From contig NZ_PPTT01000027.1 in the NCBI RefSeq assembly GCF_003339815.1, positions 1 to 57,248 on the forward strand: a stretch of DNA of 57,248 bases. The letters are read 5' to 3'. Positions within the stretch are counted from its first letter, which is position 1, and each line of letters starts with the position of its first letter. This DNA comes from Eggerthella sinensis (GTDB taxonomy: Bacteria; Actinomycetota; Coriobacteriia; Coriobacteriales; Eggerthellaceae). Under the pieces are notes generated by a model. That model was not told where the DNA came from and ran no database searches. It saw only the letters and a list, made by a program, of their open reading frames with translations. This document shows, piece by piece, positions 27,545 through 38,378 of the stretch. The position numbers and the translations under genes were made by a program.

Positions 27545-27562
27545 TCGTCGACTATATTTCTT
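27533..27562 (+). terminator. Possible terminator overlapping argR stop
   Basis: CGACGAC and GTCGTCG form a 7-bp stem across the argR stop codon, followed by ACTATATTTCTTT. It could end argR transcription or attenuate read-through into argG. The 259-base gap to argG also holds a CACCACG/CGTGGTG hairpin at 27644-27663 and otherwise nothing recognisable. Confidence 0.4.
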
Positions 27563-27803
27563 TGCGGGGACGCTTTTCTCCCTGCACTCACCCCACGCTT
27601 GTACCAAGCAGCAGCGTCCGAGCCGCCCGGCTCTGACGCATGTCACCACGAAAAGCCGTGGTGCGCACGATTGCAACCCCACGCAGACATCCGCGTTGGG
27701 CCCGCGCATATCCCGACCGCCTGGCGAGGGCAGGAGACGCGCCATCGGAGCCGCACCGTGACCGGGCAATCCAACCAAACGAAACCCAGGGAAGGACCCT
27801 ATC

Positions 27804-29153
27804 ATGGCTCAGCAGAAAGACAAGGCAGTACTGGCATACTCCGGCGGACTGGACACGTCCGTGTGCATCAAATGGCTTCAAGAAGAGAAGAACCTCGACG
27901 TCATCGCCGTGGTGGGCGATGTGGGGCAGGAGCACGAGGGTCTCGAGAAGATCAAGCAGAAGGCGCTGAAAACCGGCGCGGTGGAGTGCCTCGTCGTGGA
28001 CATGCGCTCGACGTTCGCCGACGACTACCTGGCCAAGGCGCTTGCGGCGAACGCCATGTACGAGAACAAGTACCCGCTCGTGTCGGCGCTGTCGCGGCCG
28101 CTCATCTCCAAGCACCTCGTGGACGCCGCGCACAAGTTCGGCGCGAAGTACATCGCGCACGGCTGCACGGGCAAGGGCAACGACCAGGTGCGCTTCGAGG
28201 CGAGCATCCTCATGCTCGATCCGGACATCGAGATTATCGCCCCGGTGCGCGAATGGGATTTGCACACGCGTCCTGAGGAGATCGACTGGGCCATCGCCCA
28301 CGGCATCGACGTGCCCGCCACGAAGAAGTCGCCGTACTCCATCGACGACAACCTGTGGGGCCGGGCCATCGAGTGCGGCGTGCTCGAAGATCCTTGGATG
28401 GAGCCGCCTTCGGACATCTACACGATGACCGCCGATCCCACCGAGGCTCCCGACGAGCCGCAGTACGTCGAGCTCGAGTTCGCGCGCGGCCTGCCCTACG
28501 CTATCGACGGCAACCAAAAGAGCTTCCTCGGCATCATCTACGCGCTCAACGAGATTGCCGGCAAGCACGGCTACGGCCGCATCGACATGATTGAGAACCG
28601 GCTCGTGGGCGTGAAGAGCCGCGAGTGCTACGAAGTGCCCGGCGCGCTGTCGCTCATCCAGGCGCACAAGGCGCTCGAGGACCTCGTGCTCGAGCGGGAA
28701 GTGCTGCACTTCAAGCTGGGCATGGAGCAGGAGTGGGCGAAGTGCGTGTACAACGGCCAGTGGTTCTCGCCGCTCAAGGAAGCGCTCGACGCCTTCCTCG
28801 CCTCCACGCAGCGCTGCCTGGCCGGCACGGTGAAGCTGAAGTTCTACAAGGGCTCCTGCACCGTGGTGGGCCGGAAGAGTGCCTACTCGCTGTACGACTA
28901 CGCGCTGGCCACCTACGACAAGGACGACTCGTTCGACCACGCCGCGGCCAAGGGCTTCATCCAGCTGCAGACGCTGTCGGCGAAGACGTGGGCCTCGAAT
29001 CGTCGTCAGGAAGGCGCGCCGGCCGAGCTGTTCGACGCTCAGAAGAAGGTCGGCCCGCTGACGAAGGGCAAGTACGAGGACGTCACGCCGGTCGGGTCGT
29101 CGATCGTCGAAGAGGCGGAGGCGGCTTTGCAAGCCGTGTCCGAGAAGGCGTAA
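27804..29153 (+). CDS. argG: Argininosuccinate synthase
   Basis: 449 residues. The PP-loop ATP site AYSGGLDTSVCIKWL lies near the start. The citrulline/aspartate-binding region includes YIAHGCTGKGNDQVRFE, and SPYSIDDNLWGRAIECG is typical of the family. The C-terminal part is slightly longer than in the common 400-residue type. It joins citrulline and aspartate using ATP. GGGAAGGACC precedes the ATG. It is followed by argH after 12 bases. Confidence 0.97.
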   Translation: MAQQKDKAVLAYSGGLDTSVCIKWLQEEKNLDVIAVVGDVGQEHEGLEKIKQKALKTGAVECLVVDMRSTFADDYLAKALAANAMYENKYPLVSALSRPLISKHLVDAAHKFGAKYIAHGCTGKGNDQVRFEASILMLDPDIEIIAPVREWDLHTRPEEIDWAIAHGIDVPATKKSPYSIDDNLWGRAIECGVLEDPWMEPPSDIYTMTADPTEAPDEPQYVELEFARGLPYAIDGNQKSFLGIIYALNEIAGKHGYGRIDMIENRLVGVKSRECYEVPGALSLIQAHKALEDLVLEREVLHFKLGMEQEWAKCVYNGQWFSPLKEALDAFLASTQRCLAGTVKLKFYKGSCTVVGRKSAYSLYDYALATYDKDDSFDHAAAKGFIQLQTLSAKTWASNRRQEGAPAELFDAQKKVGPLTKGKYEDVTPVGSSIVEEAEAALQAVSEKA

Positions 29154-29165
29154 GGGGAGAGCACC

Positions 29166-30560
29166 ATGGCTTTGTGGTCGGGTAGATTCACGGAGAACGT
29201 GAGCGAGTTCACGCAGCGCTTCGGCGCGTCGTTGCCGGTTGATAAGGCGCTGTACGCGCAGGATATCGCCGGGTCGCAGGCGCACGCGCGCATGCTGGGG
29301 TCGGCGGGCGTCATCGCCGCCGACGACGCCGCGGCCATCGTGGGCGGCTTGGATCGCGTGAAGGCGCGCATCGAGGCGGGCGATTTCACGTTCGACATCA
29401 ACGACGAGGACATCCACATGTCCGTGGAGCGCGCGCTTATCGCCGATATCGGGGACGCGGGGGCGCGCCTGCACACGGGACGCAGCCGCAACGATCAGGT
29501 GGCCACCGACACGCGCCTGTTCGCCAAGCAGCGCTGCGAGGACCTCATGGCGGCGAACGTCGCGCTGCGCCAGGCGCTCGTCGCGCAGGCCGAGGCGCAC
29601 TTCGACGTCATCCTGCCCGGCTACACGCATATGCAGCACGCGCAGCCGGTGCTGTTCTCGCACCACCTGCTGGCCTACGTGTGGATGCTCACGCGCGACT
29701 TCGAGCGCTTGGCCGCCGCCCGCGCGGCGGCGGATGCGAGCCCGCTCGGCTCGGCGGCGCTCGCGGGCACCACGTACCCGCTCGACCGGCAGATGACGGC
29801 GGCGGAGCTCGGCTTCTCGAAGGTCATCCCGAACTCGCTCGACGCCGTGTCCGATCGCGACTTCCTGCTGGACTTGTCGTATGCGTGCAGCGTTTCGTGC
29901 ATGCACCTGTCGCGCCTGTGCGAGGAGATCGTGCTGTGGTCGAGCTCCGAGTTCGCGTTCATCGAGCTGTCCGACGCGTTCTCCACAGGCTCGTCCATCA
30001 TGCCGCAGAAGAAGAACCCGGACTTCGCCGAGCTCATCCGCGGCAAGACGGGCCGCGTCGTGGGCGATTTGGTGGCGCTGCTCGTCACCATGAAGGCGCT
30101 GCCGCTTGCCTACAACAAGGACTTGCAGGAGGACAAGGAGGGTGCCATCGACGCCGCCAAGACGCTCGAGGACTGCCTCGTTTGCGCCGCCGGCATGATC
30201 GAGACGATGCGCGTGGTGCCCGAGGCCATGCTCGAGCAGGCGAAGAAGGGCTACCTCGCCGCCACCGACGTGGCCGACTACCTGGCTAAGAAGGGCATGC
30301 CGTTCAGGCGCGCCCACGAGGTGGTGGGGCATCTCGTGCTCGTGTGCGAGCAGCGCGGCTGCGACCTCGACGATCTGACGCTGGCGGATTTCAAGGCCGA
30401 GAGCGACCTGTTCGAAGCCGACATCACCGCGTCGCTCGACCTGGAGAGCATCGTGGCGGCGCGCACGACGGAGGGCGGCACGGGGCATGCGGCCGTGCGG
30501 GCGCAGCTGGCGCTTGCGCAGGAAGCGCTCGCGGCCGACGCGGCGGCGCTCGAGGGGTAG
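29166..30560 (+). CDS. argH: Argininosuccinate lyase
   Basis: 464 residues, fumarase/aspartase superfamily. The signature SSIMPQKKNPDFAELIR contains the catalytic serine loop. Also present are DEDIHMSVERAL, TGRSRNDQVATD and GYTHMQHAQPV, the latter with the catalytic-region histidine. It splits argininosuccinate to arginine and fumarate; the fumarate could feed the respiratory reductases typical of this organism group, which is inference. GGGGAGAGC lies before the ATG. A terminator follows at 30591-30628. Confidence 0.97.
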   Translation: MALWSGRFTENVSEFTQRFGASLPVDKALYAQDIAGSQAHARMLGSAGVIAADDAAAIVGGLDRVKARIEAGDFTFDINDEDIHMSVERALIADIGDAGARLHTGRSRNDQVATDTRLFAKQRCEDLMAANVALRQALVAQAEAHFDVILPGYTHMQHAQPVLFSHHLLAYVWMLTRDFERLAAARAAADASPLGSAALAGTTYPLDRQMTAAELGFSKVIPNSLDAVSDRDFLLDLSYACSVSCMHLSRLCEEIVLWSSSEFAFIELSDAFSTGSSIMPQKKNPDFAELIRGKTGRVVGDLVALLVTMKALPLAYNKDLQEDKEGAIDAAKTLEDCLVCAAGMIETMRVVPEAMLEQAKKGYLAATDVADYLAKKGMPFRRAHEVVGHLVLVCEQRGCDLDDLTLADFKAESDLFEADITASLDLESIVAARTTEGGTGHAAVRAQLALAQEALAADAAALEG

Positions 30561-30590
30561 CAACCGCGCATACGGAGGGGAGCGCGGGGG

Positions 30591-30628
30591 AGCGGGGTGC
30601 GGGCCGAACGGCGCGCACCCCGCTTGTT
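30591..30628 (+). terminator. Intrinsic terminator after argH
   Basis: AGCGGGGTGCG pairs with CGCACCCCGCT around a GGCCGAACGGCG-type loop that can itself pair, then TTGTTT follows. Confidence 0.75.
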
Positions 30629-30753
30629 TCAACGGTGTTTTGAGCCTCCGACCGGGCATTTCTCGTTGTGACCTTTTTCCAACAAACTTGTGTTGTTTCA
30701 TGGGGGACAACGTCCCGATGATACAATGAGCGAAGTTTTTTTGGAGGTGACAC

Positions 30754-33066
30754 GTGGCTTCACGTTCGATAAAGAATCGGCCGGGGATCAAAAAAAAGCA
30801 TCCGTCCATCGGCGTTCTCATGGTTATCACGGTCATTGTGGCCGTTATCGCAGCAGGCTGCGCGGGCGTCTACGCCCTCGGGCAGTCATGGATCGGCGAC
30901 CTCGACGACTTCGACGTCTCCGATGCGGGGCAACTCAACTCGTCGCTGCCGTCGGTGGTATACGCCTCCGATGGAACGACGGTGCTCGCGCGCTTCCAGG
31001 TTGAGTACCGCGACCCCGTCGAACTCGACGAGATCAGCGACTACGTCAAGCAGGGCACCGTTGCCACCGAGGACGAGCGCTTCTACGAGCACGGCGGTTT
31101 CGACCTCGCCGGCATCGCGCGCGCCGTGTACGTGAACCTCACCGGTTCGGGCAAAGAGGGCGCGTCCACCATCACGCAGCAGTACGTGCGCAACACCATC
31201 CTCGCCGACGAGATGACCGACATCTCGTTCAAGCGCAAGGTGCGCGAAATGTACCTCTCCGTGAAGATGGAGGAGCAGTACTCCAAGGACGAGATCCTGC
31301 TCATGTACCTCAACACCATCAACTACGGCTCGGGCGCCTACGGCATCGAGGCCGCGGCGCAGCGCTACTTCTCGAAGAGCGCCTCCGAGCTCACGCTCGT
31401 CGAGGCCGCCACGCTCATCGGCATCCCGCAGTCGCCGACGTACAACAACCCCTTCTACAACAACGGCGAGAACTGCATCGCGCGCCGCAACGTCGTGCTC
31501 GACCGCATGCTGTCGAACGGCGTCATCACCCAGGCGGAGCACGATGAAGCGCAGGCGGCCCCGCTCGAGACCAATCCGACCGAAACCACGGTTGACGGCA
31601 TGGAGCAGTACCCGTACTTCGCCAGCTACGTGAAGACCATCCTCACGGACGAGAACGGCGACTACCGCTACTCCGAGGACGAAATCTTCAAGGGCGGTCT
31701 CACCATCAAGACGACGCTCGACGTGAGCACGCAGGAGGAGGCCGAAGCCGCCATTCGCGAGAAGCGCGATTCGCTCGATCCCGCCATCAACGGTTCGTTG
31801 GTTGCCATCGATCCCGAGACGGGCTTCATCCGCGCCATGGTGGGCGGCGACGACTGGGAGAACAACAAGCTCAACCTTGCGACCGGCGAGGTGGGCGTGG
31901 CGAATCCGGGCCGCCCGTGCGGTTCGTCCTTCAAGGTGTTCACGCTCGTCGCGGCGCTCGAGGCGGGCATCAACCCGCAGACGATGGTGGACTGCTCGTC
32001 GCCGTCGAACATTCCGAACACGGAATACACCGGCGCGAATGCGCTGCAGAACATCGACAACAACAACTACGGCACCATCAGCATCCAGCGCGCGTTCGCG
32101 AAGTCGTCGAACACGGGCTTCGTGCGGCTCGAGATGGCACTCGGCATCGACAAGGTGATTGCCACCGCCAAGAAGATGGGCATCACCTCGACGCTTGAAG
32201 CGAACCCGTCGCTCACGCTCGGCCAATCGAACGTGACAATGCTCGACATGGCCAGCGCCTACGCGGTCATCGCGAACGGCGGCGTACGCGTCACCCCCAC
32301 GCCTATCGAGACGATCACGAACTCGAGGGGCGAGGTCGTGGTGGACAACAGCACGCCCGATACCGAGCTATCGAAGACGAAGAGCGAGCAGGTCATCTCG
32401 CCCGAGGTTGCCTACGCGGCCACCGAGGTCATGAAGACCGTCGTGAACTCCGCCGACGGCACCGGCACGGAAGCCGCGCTGCCGAACGGCCAGGCGGTGG
32501 CCGCCAAGACGGGTACCTCCACCCTGTATAAAGACATCACGTTCTGCGGCATCACCCCGCAGATGTCGGTGGCAATTTGGCTGGGCGATCCCACCAATGC
32601 CGAAACGCTGCCTGCGCACGTGGGTGCGGGCGACGTGTTCCGCAACTTCATGACGGACGTATTGGAGGGGCAGCCGACCGAGGACTTCCCGACGGCCTCC
32701 GATCCGGCGTACAAGACCTTCTCCGATTCCACGTACAAGATCGGCGGTTACTCCTCGAGCTCGACCGACAAGAACACGAACACGAAGGACGATGCCGACA
32801 AGGACGACGAGAAGAGCACCGACAACACCACCAAGAAGGACGAAGGCAAAACCGATCCCACGCCTTCGCCCACGCCAACGCCGACGCCCGATCCCACACC
32901 GACGCCCGATCCTGAGCCGGATCCGGATCCCACGCCGACGCCGGACCCCAAGCCGGATCCTGACCCTGATCCAACCCCGACGCCGACGCCCTCAACCGCT
33001 TCCTTGTCGCTAGATTTGTGGACTAGGCAACCGTTTTGGTACACCCGCGGCACCTTTGCAGCATAA
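30754..33066 (+). CDS. Class A penicillin-binding protein (glycosyltransferase/transpeptidase)
   Basis: 770 residues from a GTG with TTGGAGGTGA upstream and TACAAT at 30722-30727 as a likely -10. There is a short basic cytoplasmic tail and one membrane anchor (about residues 22-45). The glycosyltransferase domain GT51 has EDERFYEHGGFD (catalytic Glu) and ASTITQQYVRN. The transpeptidase domain has the SxxK serine in CGSSFKVFTL, SSN in KSSNTGF and KTGTS. It polymerises lipid II and cross-links the wall outside the membrane. From about residue 655 the tail is a Lys/Asp-rich stretch and then a long PDPTPTP repeat. The final ~23 residues (from STASLSL) use codons unusual for this genome and may reflect repeat slippage. 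Confidence 0.93.
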   Translation: MASRSIKNRPGIKKKHPSIGVLMVITVIVAVIAAGCAGVYALGQSWIGDLDDFDVSDAGQLNSSLPSVVYASDGTTVLARFQVEYRDPVELDEISDYVKQGTVATEDERFYEHGGFDLAGIARAVYVNLTGSGKEGASTITQQYVRNTILADEMTDISFKRKVREMYLSVKMEEQYSKDEILLMYLNTINYGSGAYGIEAAAQRYFSKSASELTLVEAATLIGIPQSPTYNNPFYNNGENCIARRNVVLDRMLSNGVITQAEHDEAQAAPLETNPTETTVDGMEQYPYFASYVKTILTDENGDYRYSEDEIFKGGLTIKTTLDVSTQEEAEAAIREKRDSLDPAINGSLVAIDPETGFIRAMVGGDDWENNKLNLATGEVGVANPGRPCGSSFKVFTLVAALEAGINPQTMVDCSSPSNIPNTEYTGANALQNIDNNNYGTISIQRAFAKSSNTGFVRLEMALGIDKVIATAKKMGITSTLEANPSLTLGQSNVTMLDMASAYAVIANGGVRVTPTPIETITNSRGEVVVDNSTPDTELSKTKSEQVISPEVAYAATEVMKTVVNSADGTGTEAALPNGQAVAAKTGTSTLYKDITFCGITPQMSVAIWLGDPTNAETLPAHVGAGDVFRNFMTDVLEGQPTEDFPTASDPAYKTFSDSTYKIGGYSSSSTDKNTNTKDDADKDDEKSTDNTTKKDEGKTDPTPSPTPTPTPDPTPTPDPEPDPDPTPTPDPKPDPDPDPTPTPTPSTASLSLDLWTRQPFWYTRGTFAA

Positions 33067-33126
33067 GGCCGCGCGCCGGTACTATACTTCTTCAACGAAT
33101 ATCAGATGCTAGAGAGCAGGTTAGGA

Positions 33127-33633
33127 ATGAAACATACGAGATTCGTCAAGGCTGTGGTCGCGGTGTGCGCGGGCGTCTTGATGGTTGCCGCTTTGGGCGG
33201 GTGCGCGCAGCAGGACACGGCCGCGACGCAGCAGCAGTCCGAGAATCGCCAGTACATGACCCAGGTCAACCAGTCGATGGACGACCTGAAAACGCGTCTC
33301 GAGAGCTTCACCGACGCGGTGTCCCGCGGCGACGTGGTGGGCATGCGCACGCAGGCCGACAACGCCTTCAAGGCCATCGACGACCTGAACAACATCGACG
33401 TGCCCGACGCGCTCAAGGACATCCAGGCGGAGTACGTCGACGGCTCGAACGACCTCAAGGACGCGCTCAACTCCTATATCGAGCTGTACACGGAAATCGA
33501 CAGCGCCACCGAGGACCAGCCGTTCGATTATTCCACGTACGACCAGCGCATCCAGGACATCAAGAAGCAGTACGACGAAGGCATCGGCAAGCTGCAGTCG
33601 GGCGACAACAAGGCCACCGAGCTGCCGAAGTAG
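33127..33633 (+). CDS. Small lipoprotein, helical
   Basis: 168 residues from the ATG at 33127. The signal peptide ends in the lipobox ALGGC (Cys at about residue 26). The mature part is almost entirely alpha-helical and charged, with heptad-like spacing (VNQSMDDLKTRLESFTDAV, IQAEYVDGSNDLKDALNSY), suggesting a helical bundle. No enzymatic motif is present and I do not recognise a family. TATACT at 33083-33088 is a probable -10, so it has its own promoter between the penicillin-binding protein and a strong terminator (33668-33695). Confidence 0.75.
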   Translation: MKHTRFVKAVVAVCAGVLMVAALGGCAQQDTAATQQQSENRQYMTQVNQSMDDLKTRLESFTDAVSRGDVVGMRTQADNAFKAIDDLNNIDVPDALKDIQAEYVDGSNDLKDALNSYIELYTEIDSATEDQPFDYSTYDQRIQDIKKQYDEGIGKLQSGDNKATELPK

Positions 33634-33667
33634 CCTCGCGCGCACGCGTCTCACGATCGTCTTTCGA

Positions 33668-33695
33668 AGCGGCGGCCCTCGGGCTGCCGCTTTTT
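33668..33695 (+). terminator. Intrinsic terminator after lipoprotein gene
   Basis: AGCGGCGGCCC and GGGCTGCCGCT pair at 10 of 11 positions around a TC loop, followed by TTTT. Confidence 0.85.
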
Positions 33696-33777
33696 CGTGG
33701 GCGCGACCTCGCGTCCGGCCGATTGGGTCGGTCGTGTTAATTCTGCGCTTGCAATCGGGGGCTTATGCGGCGAAGGG

Positions 33778-33783
33778 TATAAT
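33778..33783 (+). promoter_or_regulatory. -10 element before the acn/icd gene group
   Basis: A consensus TATAAT lies 52 bases before the GTG start of the next gene. No good -35 at normal spacing was found; TTGCAA at 33749-33754 is too far away. Confidence 0.5.
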
Positions 33784-33835
33784 ATCAATGGAGCAGAGTA
33801 TCTGTTTTCCCACATGAGGACGGAGGAACGGTCTG

Positions 33836-34441
33836 GTGAGCGAAAAGACTCAGGGCGCACGGGGTATTGCCGAGGAAGCGTTCGGCAATGAGCGCAAATT
33901 CAAGCAACTGGTGGATGCGTTGTCGGGGCCGTCGAGGCGAGATCGCCAAAACGCCGCCGCGGCGCTGTCCTTCTTCGCCAAGGATCACCCTGATCTCATG
34001 GTGCCGTTCGGCGCCTCCGTGGTGGACGCCCTCAATCGACCCGAAGCGCAAACGCGCTGGGAGTGCCTCGACATTCTCACGACGCTGGTCGATCACGATT
34101 CCCGCGCCTGCGACAAGGCGGTGCCGGGTGCCGAGACGGCCCTGTTCGACGAGGAAAGCGGCCCGGTGCGCCTCGCGGCCATGCGCTTCATCTGCAAGCT
34201 GGGCTCCACGACGGAGAATCGCTCGGAGCGCGTCTGGCCCCTCATCGACGAGGCCATCCAGTGCTACCACGGCGACCTTGAGTTCCAGGACATGCTGACG
34301 GCGGTCATCGACTTCTCGGCGGGCAAGCTGGCGCCGTCCGTGAAGGACGAGCTGGGCGCGCGCATGGCGTTCGACGCCTCGAACGGCAAGGGCGCGCTCA
34401 AGCGCCGCGCGCAGCAAATCGTCGACAACGTGCAGAAGTAG
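33836..34441 (+). CDS. Small helical-repeat (HEAT-like) protein of unknown function
   Basis: 201 residues from a GTG with CGGAGG nine bases upstream. The sequence is a chain of amphipathic helices with HEAT-like spacing (RRDRQNAAAALSFFAKDHPD, TRWECLDILTTLVDHD, SGPVRLAAMRFICKLG). There is no signal peptide, membrane span or catalytic motif. Its stop lies 4 bases before the isocitrate dehydrogenase start, so it shares that transcript. A protein-binding role is plausible but unproven. Confidence 0.7.
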   Translation: MSEKTQGARGIAEEAFGNERKFKQLVDALSGPSRRDRQNAAAALSFFAKDHPDLMVPFGASVVDALNRPEAQTRWECLDILTTLVDHDSRACDKAVPGAETALFDEESGPVRLAAMRFICKLGSTTENRSERVWPLIDEAIQCYHGDLEFQDMLTAVIDFSAGKLAPSVKDELGARMAFDASNGKGALKRRAQQIVDNVQK

Positions 34442-34445
34442 CGCC

Positions 34446-35543
34446 ATGACCCGCCATACCGTGACCCTCATACCCGGTGACGGCATCGGGCCGGAGACGT
34501 CGGCGGCCATGCAGCGCGTGGTGGAAGCGAGCGGGGCCGACATCGCATGGGAAGTGGCCGAAGCCGGCGCGCATCTCATGGACGAGTACGGCACGCCGTT
34601 GCCCGAGGCCACCATCGAAGCGGTCAAGCGCACGAAGGTGGCCATCAAGGGCCCTATCACCACGCCGGTGGGAACAGGGTTCCGCAGCGTGAACGTGGCC
34701 CTGCGCAAGGCGCTCGACCTGTACGTGTGCCTGCGCCCCGTGCTGTCCATCCCCGGAGCGGGCGGACGCTACGACGGCGTGGACCTCGTCATCGTGCGCG
34801 AGAACTCCGAGGACCTGTACGCGGGCATCGAATTCGAAGAGGGGTCGGAAGCCGCGCGCAAGCTCATCGCGTTCTGCGAGGAGGAGGGTGCGGGCTCCAT
34901 CCGCCCCGACTCCGGCATTTCCATCAAGCCCGTCTCGGTGACGGGGTCCGATCGCATCGTGCGTTACGCGTTCGAGTACGCGCGGAAGCACGGGCGCTCG
35001 CTCGTGACGGCGGTGCACAAGGCCAACATCATGAAGCACTCCGACGGCCTGTTCCTGCGTGTCGCGCGCGAGGTGGCGGCGGAGTATGCGGGCGAGGTGG
35101 CGTTCGAGGACCGCATCATCGACGCGTGCTGCATGAACCTCGTGGTGGACCCCACCCCGTTCGACGTGGTGGTGTTCCCGAACCTGTACGGCGACATCGC
35201 GAGCGACTTGGCCGCGGGCCTCGTGGGCGGGCTCGGCATCGCGCCGGGCGCGAACATCGGCGACGAGTACGCCGTGTTCGAGGCCGTGCACGGCTCGGCC
35301 CCCGACATCGCCGGCCAGAACAAGGCCAACCCCACCGCCGAGATTCTCTCGGCCGCCATGATGCTCGACCATCTGGGCGCATGCGACGCGGCGGAGCGCA
35401 TCCGCCGTGCGGTGCGCCTCGTGTACGCCGAGGGAGCGCACCTCACGGGCGACATTCGCAGAACAACCCGCTCGGATCGGCCGGCGGCAAGCTGTACGGA
35501 ATTCACCGATGCCCTCATCGCGGCTATCGTAACGTTGGACTAA
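34446..35543 (+). CDS. icd: Isocitrate dehydrogenase (NAD-type isocitrate/isopropylmalate dehydrogenase family)
   Basis: 365 residues. The family start TLIPGDGIGPE, the substrate-loop region VIVRENSEDLYAGIEFE (Arg and Ser/Asn residues facing isocitrate), the KANIMKHSDG segment, NLYGDIASDLAAGLVGGLG and EAVHGSAPDIAGQNKANPT are all present. Residues in the HGSAPDIAG loop look like NAD-dependent forms; coenzyme choice is not certain. It converts isocitrate to 2-oxoglutarate. It is followed by aconitase after 9 bases, a logical acn-icd pair feeding glutamate and thus arginine synthesis. Citrate synthase is not in the window. Confidence 0.88.
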   Translation: MTRHTVTLIPGDGIGPETSAAMQRVVEASGADIAWEVAEAGAHLMDEYGTPLPEATIEAVKRTKVAIKGPITTPVGTGFRSVNVALRKALDLYVCLRPVLSIPGAGGRYDGVDLVIVRENSEDLYAGIEFEEGSEAARKLIAFCEEEGAGSIRPDSGISIKPVSVTGSDRIVRYAFEYARKHGRSLVTAVHKANIMKHSDGLFLRVAREVAAEYAGEVAFEDRIIDACCMNLVVDPTPFDVVVFPNLYGDIASDLAAGLVGGLGIAPGANIGDEYAVFEAVHGSAPDIAGQNKANPTAEILSAAMMLDHLGACDAAERIRRAVRLVYAEGAHLTGDIRRTTRSDRPAASCTEFTDALIAAIVTLD

Positions 35544-35552
35544 GGAGAGGTA

Positions 35553-38216
<2,664 letters not shown>

Positions 38217-38299
38217 CGCACGAGCGCCAGCCGGCGAGGTTGTTTTCGCGCTTTGCGCGAATCGCGGCGGGATTGTTGTGTAAAGAGAAGGTAACGGCG

Positions 38300-38331
38300 G
38301 CGCCCGGTTGCTCTGAGCAATCGGGCGCTTT
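38300..38331 (+). terminator. Hairpin after aconitase gene
   Basis: GCGCCCGGTTGCTC pairs with GAGCAATCGGGCGC (13 of 14) around a single-base loop, so a few inner pairs must open. TTTGG follows, a weak U-tract. Confidence 0.6.
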
Positions 38332-38378
38332 GGTGTATAGTAGTACTTTTATTGGTGGGAGAGATTGGAAGGGATGCC

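Noticed and set aside
33000-33126. A possible tRNA or attachment site after the penicillin-binding protein
   Set aside because: No cloverleaf, T-loop or CCA end could be built. The segment is still in the open frame of the protein.
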